A stretch of 64,000 nt of DNA from Cephalopachus bancanus (taxonomy: Eukaryota; Chordata; Mammalia; Primates; Tarsiidae), in assembly GCA_027257055.1 (NCBI GenBank), contig JAPVLO010001006.1, positions 1 through 64,000 of the forward strand, given 5' to 3'. Shown here piece by piece: positions 27,755 to 44,340 of the stretch. A model generated the notes under the pieces. That model worked only from the letters and a program-made list of their open reading frames with translations. It was not told the DNA's origin and did not search any database. Each line of letters opens with the position of its first letter. The first letter of the stretch is position 1. A program made the translations under genes and the position numbers.

Positions 27755-28054
27755 TGTTTGCTTATTTATTTATTTTTGAGTCGGAGTCTCACTCTGTCGC
27801 CCAGGCTGGAGTGCAGTGGCATGCTCACGGCTAGTGCAGCCTCGACCTGCTGGGCTCAGGCAATCCTTCTGCCTCAGTCTTCTAAGTAGCTGAAACTACA
27901 GGCATGTGCTACCACACCCAGCTTTTTTTATTTATTGTAGAGATAAGTCTCACCAAGTTGCCCAGGCTGATCTCGAACCACTGAGCTTAGACAAGCCTCT
28001 TGCCTTTGCCTTCCAAAGTCCTGGGATTACAGGCTTGAGCCACTGCACCTGGCC
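27755..28054 (-). repeat. Alu, antisense
   Basis: TTTATTTTTGAGTCGGAGTC to CACTGCACCTGGCC. Confidence 0.92.
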
Positions 28055-28129
28055 AACAAAAGTTTTAATGGGTATACTATTGTGTGGAGCAGTCTACCAA
28101 GAATCTAGGCGACTATTCACACAAACGTA

Positions 28130-28760
<631 letters not shown>

Positions 28761-29579
28761 CAGACAGAAAGAAAAGAAAATCACTAAGAAGGGATATTTT
28801 AAGTTCTGAGCAAAATACAATTTTTACAAGTCAAAAAAATAATTTTTAAGATAAATCTAGATTTGTGATATAAAAATGAGTGTGATATATCATGGGGGAA
28901 ATAAGCATATAACTCTTTAGCTAATATAAATATGAAAGAAATAACACAGTTTCACTTATTATTTTCTTAGACAACTAAATCATATGGAAGAAAGTCAAGA
29001 AACATTGCATAGACTGTTTATTTTGGGTTCCTAGTAATTTCCTTGCTACTCCAAATAAAGGTTTGGTTTTTCAGATTCACTTCAACACCTTCAACTTCTC
29101 CCTGTTAGGTAGAAGACAGCAGCCATCCTCACTCCTGAGGCAGAATCATCCTTTTCTGTGGACCCTACAAAGAACACCCAAAAGGGAAGTGTTGGTTGTC
29201 CACCCAGCCCTACAGAGATTTGCATCCAGGAAAGAAGCACGACTCAATCATAGGCAGACATCAGGGCCACCGATGTTCTGTTCTTCACCCACCCCAAGGC
29301 ACCATCAGTCTCCACTCATTTAATATCCGTGTCGATTTGTTGAGACCCTGCCAAGTGCCCATGCTGAGACTCGGTAGGCATTAGCATGGTTTATGACCCA
29401 GAAGCAGCTTCTGAGCTTAGAGAGAACGAGAGGCATGCCACACTTCTCATCCTGCACACCCTTCTTCACTTGGCCTTTCTCAGCTCCCTGGGAAGAAGCC
29501 CGAGGAGCACAGGTTGATTCTGTGAGGATCTCGGAGAGGCCTATGTCATATCGGCACTGCCCACTCCACGTACCTTGAG
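28761..29579. other. Intergenic, nothing recognised
   Basis: AT-rich then moderately GC-rich sequence. Short ORFs (86, 62 and 61 codons) show no domain. Confidence 0.5.
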
Positions 29580-30176
29580 AGCTCCTAAAAACTCAGATTA
29601 CTAAACCTATCCCTGAGTTTCTGGTTCGGTAGGTCTGGGATGGAGTTCCAGAATTTGCTTTTCTAACAAATCTCCAAGGAAGGCAGGTGTTACTGGTTAG
29701 GGACTCCACTTTGAGAATACCGCCCTAGGAGTTGGGTGTTCCTATATGCCCCGCTTGACAGGTGAGGGTGGTCAGGGCAGTGAGGGATACAGAATCAAGG
29801 GTGGGTCAGGTTCCTTTCTAAAGTGAAGAAATGACTTGGATGTGTGTCAGAAAGCAGGGCTTAGAACAGGCAGCTGAGCTGCGGGCCTTTACCTCGTCCC
29901 TTCCCAACCCTGTCACTTACTTGGCAAACTGGACTCTGGGAGCCAGAGGGCAGCAGGAGAAGGGGAATGTGAACTCCCAGGTCATCCGGGTAAAGTCCTG
30001 AGTCTCCCCAGGGCCAGTCTCTCCACTTCCACGAGGGTGAGGCTCAGCTGGTGTCACCCTGAAAGGAGGAAAAGAACAGGTGAGTCACTATTAAAGAAAA
30101 GATTATTCACGACACTTGTCACAGCCTAGTAATGGACACTTTATTCATGACCACTTTGCTTCTTATCTATTTATTT

Positions 30177-30283
30177 ATTATAAAAATGGAGTCTCACTCT
30201 GTTGCCCAGGCTGGTCCTGAACCCCTAGTCCTCCCGCCTAGGCCTCTGAAAGGGATTACAGGCGCGAGCCACTGAACCTGGCC
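30177..30283 (-). repeat. Short Alu remnant, antisense
   Basis: A right-arm start fused to a left-arm end (AATGGAGTCTCACTCTGTTG to CACTGAACCTGGCC). Confidence 0.75.
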
Positions 30284-31589
30284 AATTCATGACCCTTGAG
30301 GTCTGTATGGGGACCACAGCAATGGGGCCTAGCAGTGGGGGAGAGAGATTGGTTCAATTCCAAATACAGGATGGGCAAGTGGGGATTTATAGCCAAGGTG
30401 CAGGGTACAGGCCCAGGAATGGAAAATTTTTAAGAAACATAAGGGATAAGAGAGATTTCAGCTAAATTAACTCAACAAGATTCTTGCCGAAGTCAGCCAG
30501 GGGGGTCAGACATCACCTAGGGGACAGTGGGACATGAGGACCCTGATCAGATATGGAGGATGATCAGATACCAAGGGTGGAAAGTCTTGCTAAACTGATT
30601 TAGCAGAACTCTGCTAAAACTGAATTTTATAAGGAAGTATACAGACAGGCACAAAAGAAGACTCAGAAGTCTGACAAAAGTGTGGTGAAACAAAAAATTG
30701 CTCTCACCATACAGAATGTATGTTGCTGAGACCAGACAGGGCCTTAGCACGTCTTCCTACTCTACCTGCTTCCAAGACGGCATTTTTGCGGTGTGCTTCC
30801 TGGATGTTTCCTTATATGATCATTTCCAGGAGACAAAAGCCCTCAACCTTACCTAGGATCAACTCGTTGTCAGATTTTAAAGCCTAAACTGAGTGACAAT
30901 GCTTCAGTGACAATCTCAGGTATTAAAAACATGAGGCTCATTCATTCATCAACTCTAAAAACACAAAAAATATTCTTTACAAAAAACCTGAGACCATGGA
31001 AAGGAAATAGAACCCTAAAATCTAGCATCCTCCACTCCTTATATGATCTCTCAAAACCCAAACCCAGGGAAATCTTAGTAGAAACTTTGGACCTTCTGTT
31101 CATCACTGACTGTACCCCGGTGGATTATGCTTATTTTTCTTGTGTCCTGTTTCCCACCCCCCCCCTCCCAGCCCCTCAAGTGTTGCTGCCTCCCCGTCTT
31201 GGTCTCGTTGCCCTCAAATGAGATCTGTAGCTATGGTCCTCAGCACCTCTAGATGTCATCCTTCAAACCACAACATCCACTGAGGACCCAGACTCTACTA
31301 CCAAGAACTATCCCCTCCTCTGAATGAGGAATCTGATCTTTCTTCAGGTTCATTGCTGAGCCGTCAGAGGAAATAACATACAAGAGTTCCATATAGATCA
31401 CAGAGTTCTCATTGAGGGACTCAAGGATGGCTTCTTTCAAATGCATTTTATATTCCTGGGGAGGTGTCCCATGAGGTTAGCTCCCTTGGTACTTAATGCA
31501 CCAAGAAACCTAGTCATAATTTCCCTTAAATATATCTATTAAACACTGTGTCCATTTGCAGTAAAGCAAGATTACTGAGTTAATCTTAC

Positions 31590-31752
31590 TTTTTTTCTTT
31601 TTTTTTGAGAAAGGATCTTGCTCTGTTGCCCAGGCTATAGTGCATTGGCAAGATCATGGCTCATTATAGCCTTGAACACCTGGGCTCAAGCAAACCTCCT
31701 GCCTCAATCTCCCAAAGAGTTGAAATTACAGGCATGAGCCGCAGGCCTGACT
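31590..31752 (-). repeat. Monomeric Alu-related element, antisense
   Basis: Single arm, GAGAAAGGATCTTGCTCTGT to GAGCCGCAGGCCTGAC; an old monomer (FLAM/FRAM-like). Confidence 0.7.
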
Positions 31753-31888
31753 AATATTCGGTTTTAAAAAGAAAATATGGGTCTCAGAAAAGCAGTTAAG
31801 AATGATTACATGGAAATTGTTTTGAAGGACATGCTCCCACTCTACCAAGCAAAGAACAATGAGCACAAAGTTGGAGCCACATTAATTC

Positions 31889-32175
31889 TTTTTTTTTTTC
31901 CAAGTTGGAGTCTCACTCTGTCACCCAGGCTGGAGTGCAGTGGCATGCTCATGGCCACCCCAGCGTCCACCTGCTGGGCTCCGGCGATCCTTCTATCTCA
32001 GGCTTCCAAGTAGCTGGAACTACAGGCGTGCACCTCCACGGCCGGCTAATTTTTGATTTATTGTAAAGACAAGGTCTCGCCAAGTTGCCCGGTCTGATCT
32101 TGAACGCACAGGCCCAGGTAATCCACTCGCTTCGGCCTCCCAAAGTGCTGGGACGACAGGCCACCGAGCCTGGCC
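31889..32175 (-). repeat. Alu, antisense
   Basis: Flanked by the direct repeat CCACATTAATT. Confidence 0.95.
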
Positions 32176-32517
32176 CACATTAATTATTGATGGCTGATTC
32201 ATTTACTCAGTGAAGGACTTGAAGGAAGGATGGAGGAATTTCTGAATGGAGGAAACAAAATGCCAGAAGGTCTCTGGAGATCCACCCAGCCAGTTTCTTC
32301 TTCTAGGGTTCGGTTTTGGCCATCCCATCGCATGTGTTAGGGCTGCCTTTTCCCCTCAGAGTTTCCTAAAACCCAGCTCATTCCATCCTTAAATTGGAGA
32401 CAATGCTGCTGCCCTGGGTTCTGTCCTCTTGCACCCAACCCTCCTTTTGCCGTGGTAGGGGACTAGAGCATAAGGCCTTCCTGCCACGAAGGATATTTTA
32501 ATTTAAAACTCTAAGAC

Positions 32518-32812
32518 GAGCTGGGCTTGGTGGCTCAGCCGTAATCCCGCGCCTTCGGGAGGCTGAGGTGAGTGGACTGCCTGAACCCGCGGGTTTGAGA
32601 CCTGCCTGGGCAACTTGGCGAGACCTCATCTCCACAATAAATCAAAAAATTAGCCGGGCGTGGTTGCATGTGCTTGTAGTTCCGGCTACTTGGAAGGCTG
32701 AGGCAGAAGGATCGCCGGAGCCCAGTGGGTCGAGGCTGCGGTGGCCGGGAGAGGCCACTGCACTCCAGTCTGGGTGACAGAGTGAGACTCCAACTCAAAC
32801 AAACAAACAAAT
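32518..32812 (+). repeat. Young Alu, sense
   Basis: Perfect target duplication AAAACTCTAAGACGA on both sides; AAAC tail. Confidence 0.96.
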
Positions 32813-33129
32813 AAAACTCTAAGACGAAAGGGAAAGCAAGGATAGGCTGGAAATCCCCACTGGGCTCGCTTCTTTAATGAACCACTCCCCCAGCACTGTA
32901 CATCGAGTGCTTGCTTAGTTGACCCCAGTCCTGCAGGGAGGCGCCAGACCCGACCTGCACAGCTCTGCTCCCAGGGATGCACTGAGGCAGACATGCCCCG
33001 CCGTGGGACAGGTTAAGACTGAGCCAGGTCACCCGCTGGAGCCGAGCCCCGGAGGCCCCTTCCAGGTGCAAATGAAGCCAAACACAAGCAGCCAGGTGGT
33101 GTGGGTGAGGCTGCCTAGGCTGCTTCTTG

Positions 33130-37474
<4,345 letters not shown>

Positions 37475-37696
37475 GCTGATGGATGGAGCTGAGGAAGGAT
37501 TCAACTAGGAATGGTGCATCCAGGGGATGAATTTATCTGAAATCTTCCCAGGCCCTGCCTTATGGGATGCACACTTGGACCATGGAAAGCTAAGTGTGAT
37601 CTGAATTCGATGACATTTTCACACAGGTAAATGTTACTGCTTTTCAATTACTTCTATGAATAGCTTTGTATTATTGTTTCAGTAAATAACTTTGCA

Positions 37697-38465
37697 TTTT
37701 TATTTTTATTTTTTTTAGTTGGAGTCTCACTCTGTTGCCCAGGCTGGAGTGCAGTGGCACGCCTCGACCTGCTGGGCTCAGGCGATCCTTCTGCCTCAGC
37801 CTTCCAAGTAGCTAGAAATACAGGCATGCACTACCACGCCCGACTTACTTGCATTATTATTATTATTATTATTTTGAGTTAGTGTTCTCACCCTTTCACC
37901 CAGGCTGGAGTGCAGTGGCATGCCCACGGCCACCATAGCCTTAACCTGCTGGGCTCAGTTGATCCTTCCGCCTCACCCTTTCAAGTAGCTGGAACTACAG
38001 GCATGTGCCACCATGCCTGGCTAATTTTTTGATTTATGCTAGAGATGATGTTCCACCAACTTGCCCAGGCTGGTCTCGAACCCGTGAGCTCAGGCAGTCC
38101 TCTCACCTTGGCCTCCCAAAGTGCTGGGATCATAGGCGTGAGCCACCGCGCCTGGTCCATTTTTATTTTTAAAACAATGGATAGCCAGGTGTGGTGCCTC
38201 ATGGCTGTAATCCTTGCACTTTGGGAAGCCAAAGCAGGAGGATTGCTTGAGCCTAGGAGTTCAAGGACAGCCTGGGCAACATAGTGAGACATTATTTCTA
38301 CAAAAAAATAAAAATATTAGCCGGGCAATGTGGCATGCACCTGTGGTCCCAGCTGCTCAGGAGGCTGAAATGGAAAGACTGTCTGAGCCCAGGAGGTCAA
38401 GGCTGTGGGCAGCTGTGATCTGGCCTGTAAAATACAGTGAGACCTCAAAAATTTTTAAAAAGATA
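37697..38465. repeat. Cluster of three Alus after the pseudogene
   Basis: Antisense right arm 37,697-37,850; antisense dimer 37,873-38,157 with a TTA-repeat tail; older sense Alu 38,183-38,462 (AluJ-like, CTCAGGAGGCTG). They separate pseudogene 3' UTR sequence from its continuation at about 39,120. Confidence 0.85.
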
Positions 38466-38491
38466 TAATTTTACCCATTTAAATGAAGCTT

Positions 38492-38775
38492 GGAGCCGGG
38501 CTCGATGGCTCAGCCTGTAATCCCGCGCCTTTGGGAGGCTGAGGTGAGTGGATTGCCTGAGCCCGTGGGTTCGAGACCCGCCTGGGCAGTGAGACCTCAT
38601 CTCCACAATAAATCAGAAAATCAGCCGGGCATGGTAGTGCATGCCTGTAATTCCGGCTACTCGGAAGGCTGAGGCAGAAGGATCGCCGGAGCCCAGCAGG
38701 TCGAGGCTGCGGTGGCCGGGAGCAGCCACTGCACTCCAGTCTGGGTGACAGAGTGAGACTCCAACTCAAAAAAAA
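38492..38775 (+). repeat. Young Alu, sense
   Basis: GAGCCGGGCTCGATGGCTCA to CTCCAACTC plus A8. Flanked by AAATGAAGCTTGG on both sides. Confidence 0.95.
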
Positions 38776-38783
38776 TGAAGCTT

Positions 38784-39118
38784 GGCCGGACGTGGTGGCT
38801 CACTCATATAATCCCAGCACTTTGGGAGGCCGAGGAGAGTGGCTTGTCTGATCCCACAGGTTCGAGACCTACCCGGGCAACTTGACAAGAGCTTGTCTCT
38901 ACAATAAATCAAAAATTAGTCGGGCATGATAGCGCACGCCTGTAGTTCCAGCTACTTGGAAGGCTGAGGGGAAGGATTGCCGGAGTCCAGCAGGTTGAGG
39001 CTGTGGTACACTCCAGCCTGGGCGATAGTGTGAGACTCCGACTCAAGAAAGAAAGGAAGGAAGGAAGGAAGGAAGGAAGGAAGGAAGGAAGGAAGGAAGC
39101 AAGGAAGGAAGGAAGCAA
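38784..39118 (+). repeat. Alu, sense, with (AAGG)n tail
   Basis: Right arm lacks about 20 bp near 39,005. The tail is an AAGG microsatellite (39,049-39,118). Confidence 0.92.
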
Positions 39119-39221
39119 GCTTAATTTCAAATGTACTGAAAGGGCATCACTCTATTTTTTATGCACCAACTTTTTGTGTAGTCAAGCAAATAAAAGGGCT
39201 TTAAAAACATAACTGCTAATG

Positions 39222-39519
39222 AGCCGGGCTCGGTGGCTCAGCCTGTCATCCCGCGCCTTGGGAGGCTGAGGTGAGTGGATTGCCCGAGCCTGCGGGTTCG
39301 AGACCCATCTGGGCAGGCAAGACCTCATCTCTACAATAAAATCAAAAAATTAGCCGGGCGTGGTAGCGCGCACCTGTAATTCCAGCTACTCGGAAGGCTG
39401 AGGCGGAAGGATCGCCGGAGCCCAGCAGGTCGAGGCTGCGGTGGCCGGGAGCGGCCACTGCACTCCAGTCTGGGCGACAGAGTGAGACTCCAACTCAAAA
39501 AAAAACAAAACAAAAAAAC
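39222..39519 (+). repeat. Young Alu, sense, near consensus
   Basis: Target duplication AAAAACATAACTGCT on both sides. CpG sites are largely intact (GTAGCGCGCACC, GCCGGGAGCGG), indicating recent activity. Confidence 0.96.
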
Positions 39520-40085
39520 ATAACTGCTGATCCAGTGGCTCACAAGGGACAGAAGTGGGTGAGCTCTTGCTCTTCTAGTTGCAAATATACAGACCTTCTG
39601 TCCACTGCCCAGTAGCTGTGCCTGATTCAGTCCTTGGTTGGAGCAAAATTTGACAAGTGATCTATAAGTTCAAATGAAACTCATGGACACCTTGCAGTCG
39701 AGGTGGGACAGGACACGAGTGCATTGCCAAGGCTATTTGTCTTTGCGTTTGTCAAAGGCTGAGGGATACACTCCAGGATTTGAAGCTGGGTTTTAAATAT
39801 GGTACCCTAGCCTCAAAAGGTGGAAGACAGGTGAGTGGGTCAGCAATGACAGTCTGTGGCCAATTTAGATCAAGCTATCTAATTCCTGAATTATTTTTTT
39901 AAAAAATGTTTCCACCCTGAGATTAAAAGAGCACATAATCTCCTCACTTGTGTGTTTTCAAAAGTCTCATATTTCTACTGAAGAAATAGAAAGAATAGGT
40001 GGATGGGATGCGGTTAGTGCATAGACTCCATAATTCTGGAAGAGGAAAACCAGGTGGACAGTGGGGTCTTGGCCCACAAAACCAC

Positions 40086-41240
40086 CAGCAGTCTCTGAAA
40101 GAGCCCATAAAGCCTTCAGCAGAGTTCTAGAATCCATCAGGACCTGAGGACTGGGTGGTGAGACCTTAAAGGACCCTTGCTAAAGATGCTGGCTACTTTC
40201 TGATCCTGGAGATTCTCTAAGGAATGGGGGAGGGCTAAGCTCTCTGCAGCATTTCTCAGCAAGGACAGTAAAGGGTGTCTGGGATTCCTGTGTCTCATGA
40301 GCAGAAGAAGTTCCCCTACCTCAACCAGAGACCTATTGAGCCCTGGGACACTGCCAGTGTCTAAGGGGGTTGTAGCCCAGTTAATTGTCAACAATTACTT
40401 CCTTGGCTTAATCTTTGTCACTCTGCAATGCTATTTACCAGGTGTCTATCAAACACTGGGAACCCCAACACTATAAAACAACGTCTCTGTCCTCAAGACA
40501 CTTGAATTTGGGAAATAGTCAATATAGAAGTCTTGTTTATCCTTCTTGTGAATCTAAAACTCTTTTTTTTTTGAGTTGGAGTCTCACTCTGTCACCCAGA
40601 CTGGAGTGCAGTGGCCGCTCCCAGCCACTGCAACCTCGACCTGCTGGGCTCCGGCGATCCTTCCGCCTTAACCTTCCAAGTAGCTGGAACTACAGGCGCG
40701 TGCTACTACGCCTGGCTAATTTTTGATTTATTGTAGAGATGAGGTCTCGCCAAGTTGCCCAAGCGGGTCTTGAACCCGCAGGCTCAGGCAATCCACTCAC
40801 CTCGACCTCCCAAAGCGCTGGGATTACAGGCTGAGGCACTGAACCCGGCCAATCCAAAACTCTTTTAGCTCCATTTCTGTCTTTGAACTTGGAGGAGAAC
40901 TCTCCTTTACCACTCCCCAAAAGTTCTAGGTCAAATCCCACTAACTTTCCACAGAGCCGTACAACCATCACAGGTCACTACCCTGAGCGTCTCACATCAG
41001 CACCTGCCTACATAGAGCACATGAACGTTTAGAAGCTGGGAAAGTGTGTGTGAGGACAAGGGTGCTGGGCAGAGATGTGGGTAGATTCAGTGGACACACA
41101 GATCCTATCCCCAGTATAGATGCTAATTAGCCTGGGAATGGCCACCTTATGTGGTTCATGCTCCCTGGACAGCAATTCTGGGATGCTGGCCACGGAAATA
41201 CTTAGGCAGGACAACCCAACTCCAGACCTCACTAAGTAAC
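40086..41240. other. Intergenic, one Alu
   Basis: Apart from the Alu at 40,562-40,850 I recognise no repeat or exon here. Confidence 0.5.
40562..40850 (-). repeat. Young Alu, antisense
   Basis: Flanked by AATCTAAAACTCTTTT and AATCCAAAACTCTTTT. Confidence 0.95.
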
Positions 41241-41249
41241 TCACAGTGG

Positions 41250-41560
41250 GCTAGGAACAGGGAAGACCTGCGCCTTCCGCCATCCTCAGATTCATCTTCC
41301 TAGAGTGGAGATCAGCATCTGGGCTGAGGATTCTGTGAATATCAGATGCATTTAAATGAAGCGATTGTTGCTTTCTCAGATCAGCACTGTGAGCTCTACA
41401 CAGCACTCGTGCTATTTCCTCTTTCAATCTCAGCAGTGATCCCAAAGAAAGATCAGATCCCTTATTCAGAGGGTGGTTAGTTCTTGAGGTAGAATCTAGG
41501 GCCTCAGTGCATCTTATGAATTGAAAGACAGAGTTTGGAAGTGCTTGGGACCAGAGCTAC
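41250..41560 (-). repeat. Inverted partial copy of a duplication-unit segment
   Basis: The reverse complement resembles 13,460-13,640 (copy 1) and 31,270-31,460 (copy 2). Shared are CTCTGA(G/A)TAAG-like, ATCTGATCTTTC, TTGCT(A/G)A and a CACAGT block in order. Confidence 0.6.
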
Positions 41561-41762
41561 AGGTCTGATTTGAGGAAAATTAAACTATGACAGGGAGGCA
41601 GCAACCCTTAGGGTGAGGAGTTGCAGAGAGGGAATAGGACACAAGAAAAGACAAATCCTAACTTAGGAAAAGTTCCAAAGCTTACACTGAGAAGATTTGT
41701 TTGGCTTTCATGTTTACTTTTTTTTTTTAATGTTCAAAATGTGAACATTCATTCAAATGTGA

Positions 41763-41790
41763 ACATTCATATATATATATATATGAATGT
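41763..41790. other. Perfect 28-bp AT-rich palindrome
   Basis: Arms ACATTCAT/ATGAATGT around an AT repeat. Several more GTGAACATTCA motifs lie within 60 bp on both sides. Could extrude as a hairpin or cruciform. Confidence 0.9.
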
Positions 41791-42061
41791 GAACATTCAT
41801 TTTACATTCATTTTATATTTTAAAACATTCATTTTATATAGAAACGAAACTAATTCTCTAATAAACATCATTTACTTACTGTGTGTAACAGAACAATGCC
41901 TTCAATTAGAAGAGGAAAGTTAAGATTTAAATGTTAGGGTTATTAAGTTTTAGAGGAAAATACAGTATACAATAATCTTAACATCATGTTTGGGAAGAGA
42001 AGGTATAATGGCAATAAAAATCTAAGAATTCGGCAGAATTTAGCAATACCCTTTACTGCAT

Positions 42062-42373
42062 ATGTTTTCAATAGACAGAACCTGGTGTTTTGTACCGAAT
42101 TCCAATAATGGCAATTGTATAGGTGTGGCCCTTAAAAATGGCAGTATTGTGCTTAAATCAGAAAGCTTGTTGCTATTTCCTCATCATGAACAAGAGAGAT
42201 TGCAGCTAATGGTACCTTTTGTTAGGAATTACTTAAGGCACACTGTGAGGTTAAACAACGATTTTGATATACGAACTCAAGCCACTACATTTGTGCCTGC
42301 CTTGATATCCTTGCTAGAACCTAAACAGTATTATGTTATACAACAAGGCCGTCTTGTTCTATGTTACAATTAA
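42062..42373 (+). other. Unidentified 103-codon ORF, protein-like composition
   Basis: Begins MFSIDRTWCFVPN and ends QGRLVLCYN before TAA. It contains three Cys, balanced composition and no low-complexity or repeat-derived segments, unlike most ORFs here. A stop lies seven codons upstream of the ATG and no promoter or intron is visible. It adjoins the SLC66A3 retrocopy on the opposite strand. I do not recognise the family. It may be a fragment of a retrocopied host gene or of an old viral insertion, or a chance ORF. Confidence 0.3.
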
Positions 42374-42449
42374 ACATTCATCCCAGAAAGTGAACCCTAG
42401 TAATTTATTACAGTTCCACTTCTGACTGAGCAGAATCCTACTCCATGTT

Positions 42450-43700
42450 CATTTTTGTCATGAGGAAGATTTATTTCTGAAAGATCCTGAAAACGGAAAA
42501 ACATGTAGTTAGCTCTTCCAAGATAATCATGACTTCAAGAGTAAGGGTCAAGAGGTTTCCTTGAACAACGTCCATCAGGCACCAGCCTTCTCAAAACTGC
42601 AGATGTCTGAGTCCTACCATAACCTAATTAAGTGGGGTGGGGGAAGGGAAATTGGCATTTTTCAAACAAATATTTAAGTGCTCTTTCAAGTCTAAAAACG
42701 CCATTGGCTTCATAGATTCTGAAATGATTGATTAAATGTATACAAGACTTTGATTTAGCAAGGAGCCTCTTTTCCTTTGGTTCAGTTAGTTATTCAAAAT
42801 CCACTTCACGTGTAGAAATAATTTTTCCACCATTCAGCCTTTAAAACGGTCTTCCGGTAGCGAAGTACTGTAGCTGTTACCCATGTTTAAAGCCAGCATG
42901 ATGACAAAACATGTAAGAACTTGTCGCCATCCTCTATGTCTGTGATCCAACAGAGCCAAGTCCACCCGTTAAACCCAGTTTCCAGTTGTAAAGTCACTCG
43001 TGGTCATTGAAGTCGTTGTTATTCTGGTGGCACAGGGGGACGAGGAGAGGCCCCAAGTAAGCGCGCTCACAGCTCCCGCGTCTCCCGCCTGCCACAGACC
43101 CTGGAGCTGAGCAAACTGGCCCGCCGCACTGATCAACGTGCATAAATTCGTGGCCAGGTCTGTGATCCACTTCTGCAGGGTGAGGACAAACCAAGAAGAC
43201 CCCAATGCAGCGAAGTACGGAGTGGCCTGCTGCACGTGTCGGTTAAGATGAAAGACACACCGGAACAGGACGGCATCCTGCGCGATGAGGATGGGGTCCT
43301 CGAGGCAGGTCGGCAGTGGGTCCCCGTAGCGACACCGGGACCGGAGGAACACCCGGAACCCCGCCAGCTCCAGGAGGAAACTCGGGAGGCTGAGGCCCCG
43401 CGCCCGCGCGCCGCCAGCTCGGCGGGGGTCTGCGGCAGCTCGAGCGCGGCGCACGCGCCCGGGGTCCTCGGTTGCAGAACCGCGGCGGCGCCGCCTCCAT
43501 GGCGCCGGCAGGGGCGGGCGGCCGGCGGGGCGCGACGGGGCAGCTCGGCCGCAGCCGCCCGCCGCCGCCGAACCCTTCCGCCTTCCCGGCGCGCTCGCCT
43601 GGGCCCAGCCCCGGGACCCGCCCGGCCGGGGCCCCGCCCGCCCCGCGTCCGCCCGGCCCCCGCCCGGCTCTGGCCGGCCTGGATGTTCACAAGGGAGTGG
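42450..43700 (-). pseudogene. SLC66A3: Processed retrocopy of SLC66A3 (PQLC3)
   Basis: The minus strand encodes a recognisable SLC66A3 protein without introns: ATG at 43,498-43,500 (MEAA), CAALELPQ, then RGLSLPSFLLELAGF, EDPILIAQD, LQKWITDLA and VSALTWGLSS. PQ-loop family members are multi-pass membrane proteins. At least two frameshifts lie in the first 45 codons, joining frames around 43,470 and 43,370. After DFT at about 42,985 an extra stretch of about 70 bp brings a TAA (42,969). The ancestral C-terminus (RYRK then TGA) follows at about 42,840. The 3' UTR continues to an AATAAA on the minus strand near 42,470. The 5' part (43,240-43,690) is a CpG-rich leader copied from the parent mRNA. 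The lack of introns indicates retrotransposition; the poly(A) remnant is poor. Confidence 0.88.
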
Positions 43701-43768
43701 GGGATGCTTCATTTTATGGCTCTATTTCCTCTCCATAATTTCAAACTTTGAAAAAATAGCATGTAGAC

Positions 43769-44061
43769 CAGGCACAGTGGCCTACGCCTGTAATCCCAGT
43801 GCTTTGGGAGGCCCAGGTGCGATAATTGCCTGAGTCCACAGGTTCGAGACCAGCCTGGGCAACTTGGCGAGACCTCATCTCTACAATAAATCAAAAAATT
43901 AGCCAGGCATGGGGGCACATGCCTGTAGTTCCAGTTACTTGGAAGGCTGAGGCAGAAGGATCACCTGAGCCCAGCAGGACGAGACTGTGGTGGCTGTGAG
44001 TATGCCTCTGCACTCCAGCTTGGGTGACAGAGTGAGACTCCAACTCAAAAAATAAAAATAT
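43769..44061 (+). repeat. Alu, sense
   Basis: ACCAGGCACAGTGGCCTACG to CTCCAACTC plus an A-rich tail. Confidence 0.92.
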
Positions 44062-44062
44062 A

Positions 44063-44340
44063 GGCCAGACGTGGTGGATTGGCCTGTAATTCCAGCACTT
44101 TGGAGGCTGAGCTGAGAGGATTGCCTGAGCCCACGAGTTTGAGACCAGCCTGGGCAATTTGGTGAGACCTCGTCTCTACAAAAAAAAAAAAAAAAAAAAA
44201 AAAGCCGGATGTTGTAGCGCACGCCAGTAGTTCCAGGTACTGGGAAAGTTGAGGTGGAAAATCGCCTAAACCCAACAGGTCGAAGGTTGCGGTGGCTGTG
44301 AGCAAAAAAAAAAAAAAAAGAGAGAGAGAGAGAGAGAGAA
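44063..44340 (+). repeat. Alu, sense, with long poly(A) linker and truncated right arm
   Basis: Left arm, about 24 A residues at 44,180-44,203, then a right arm stopping at GGTGGCTGTGAGC followed by poly(A) and (AG)n. Confidence 0.88.

Noticed and set aside
43236..43751. 171-codon + ORF over the retrocopy CpG region
   Set aside because: Antisense to the SLC66A3 retrocopy. Composition is GC-driven, with no homology recognised.
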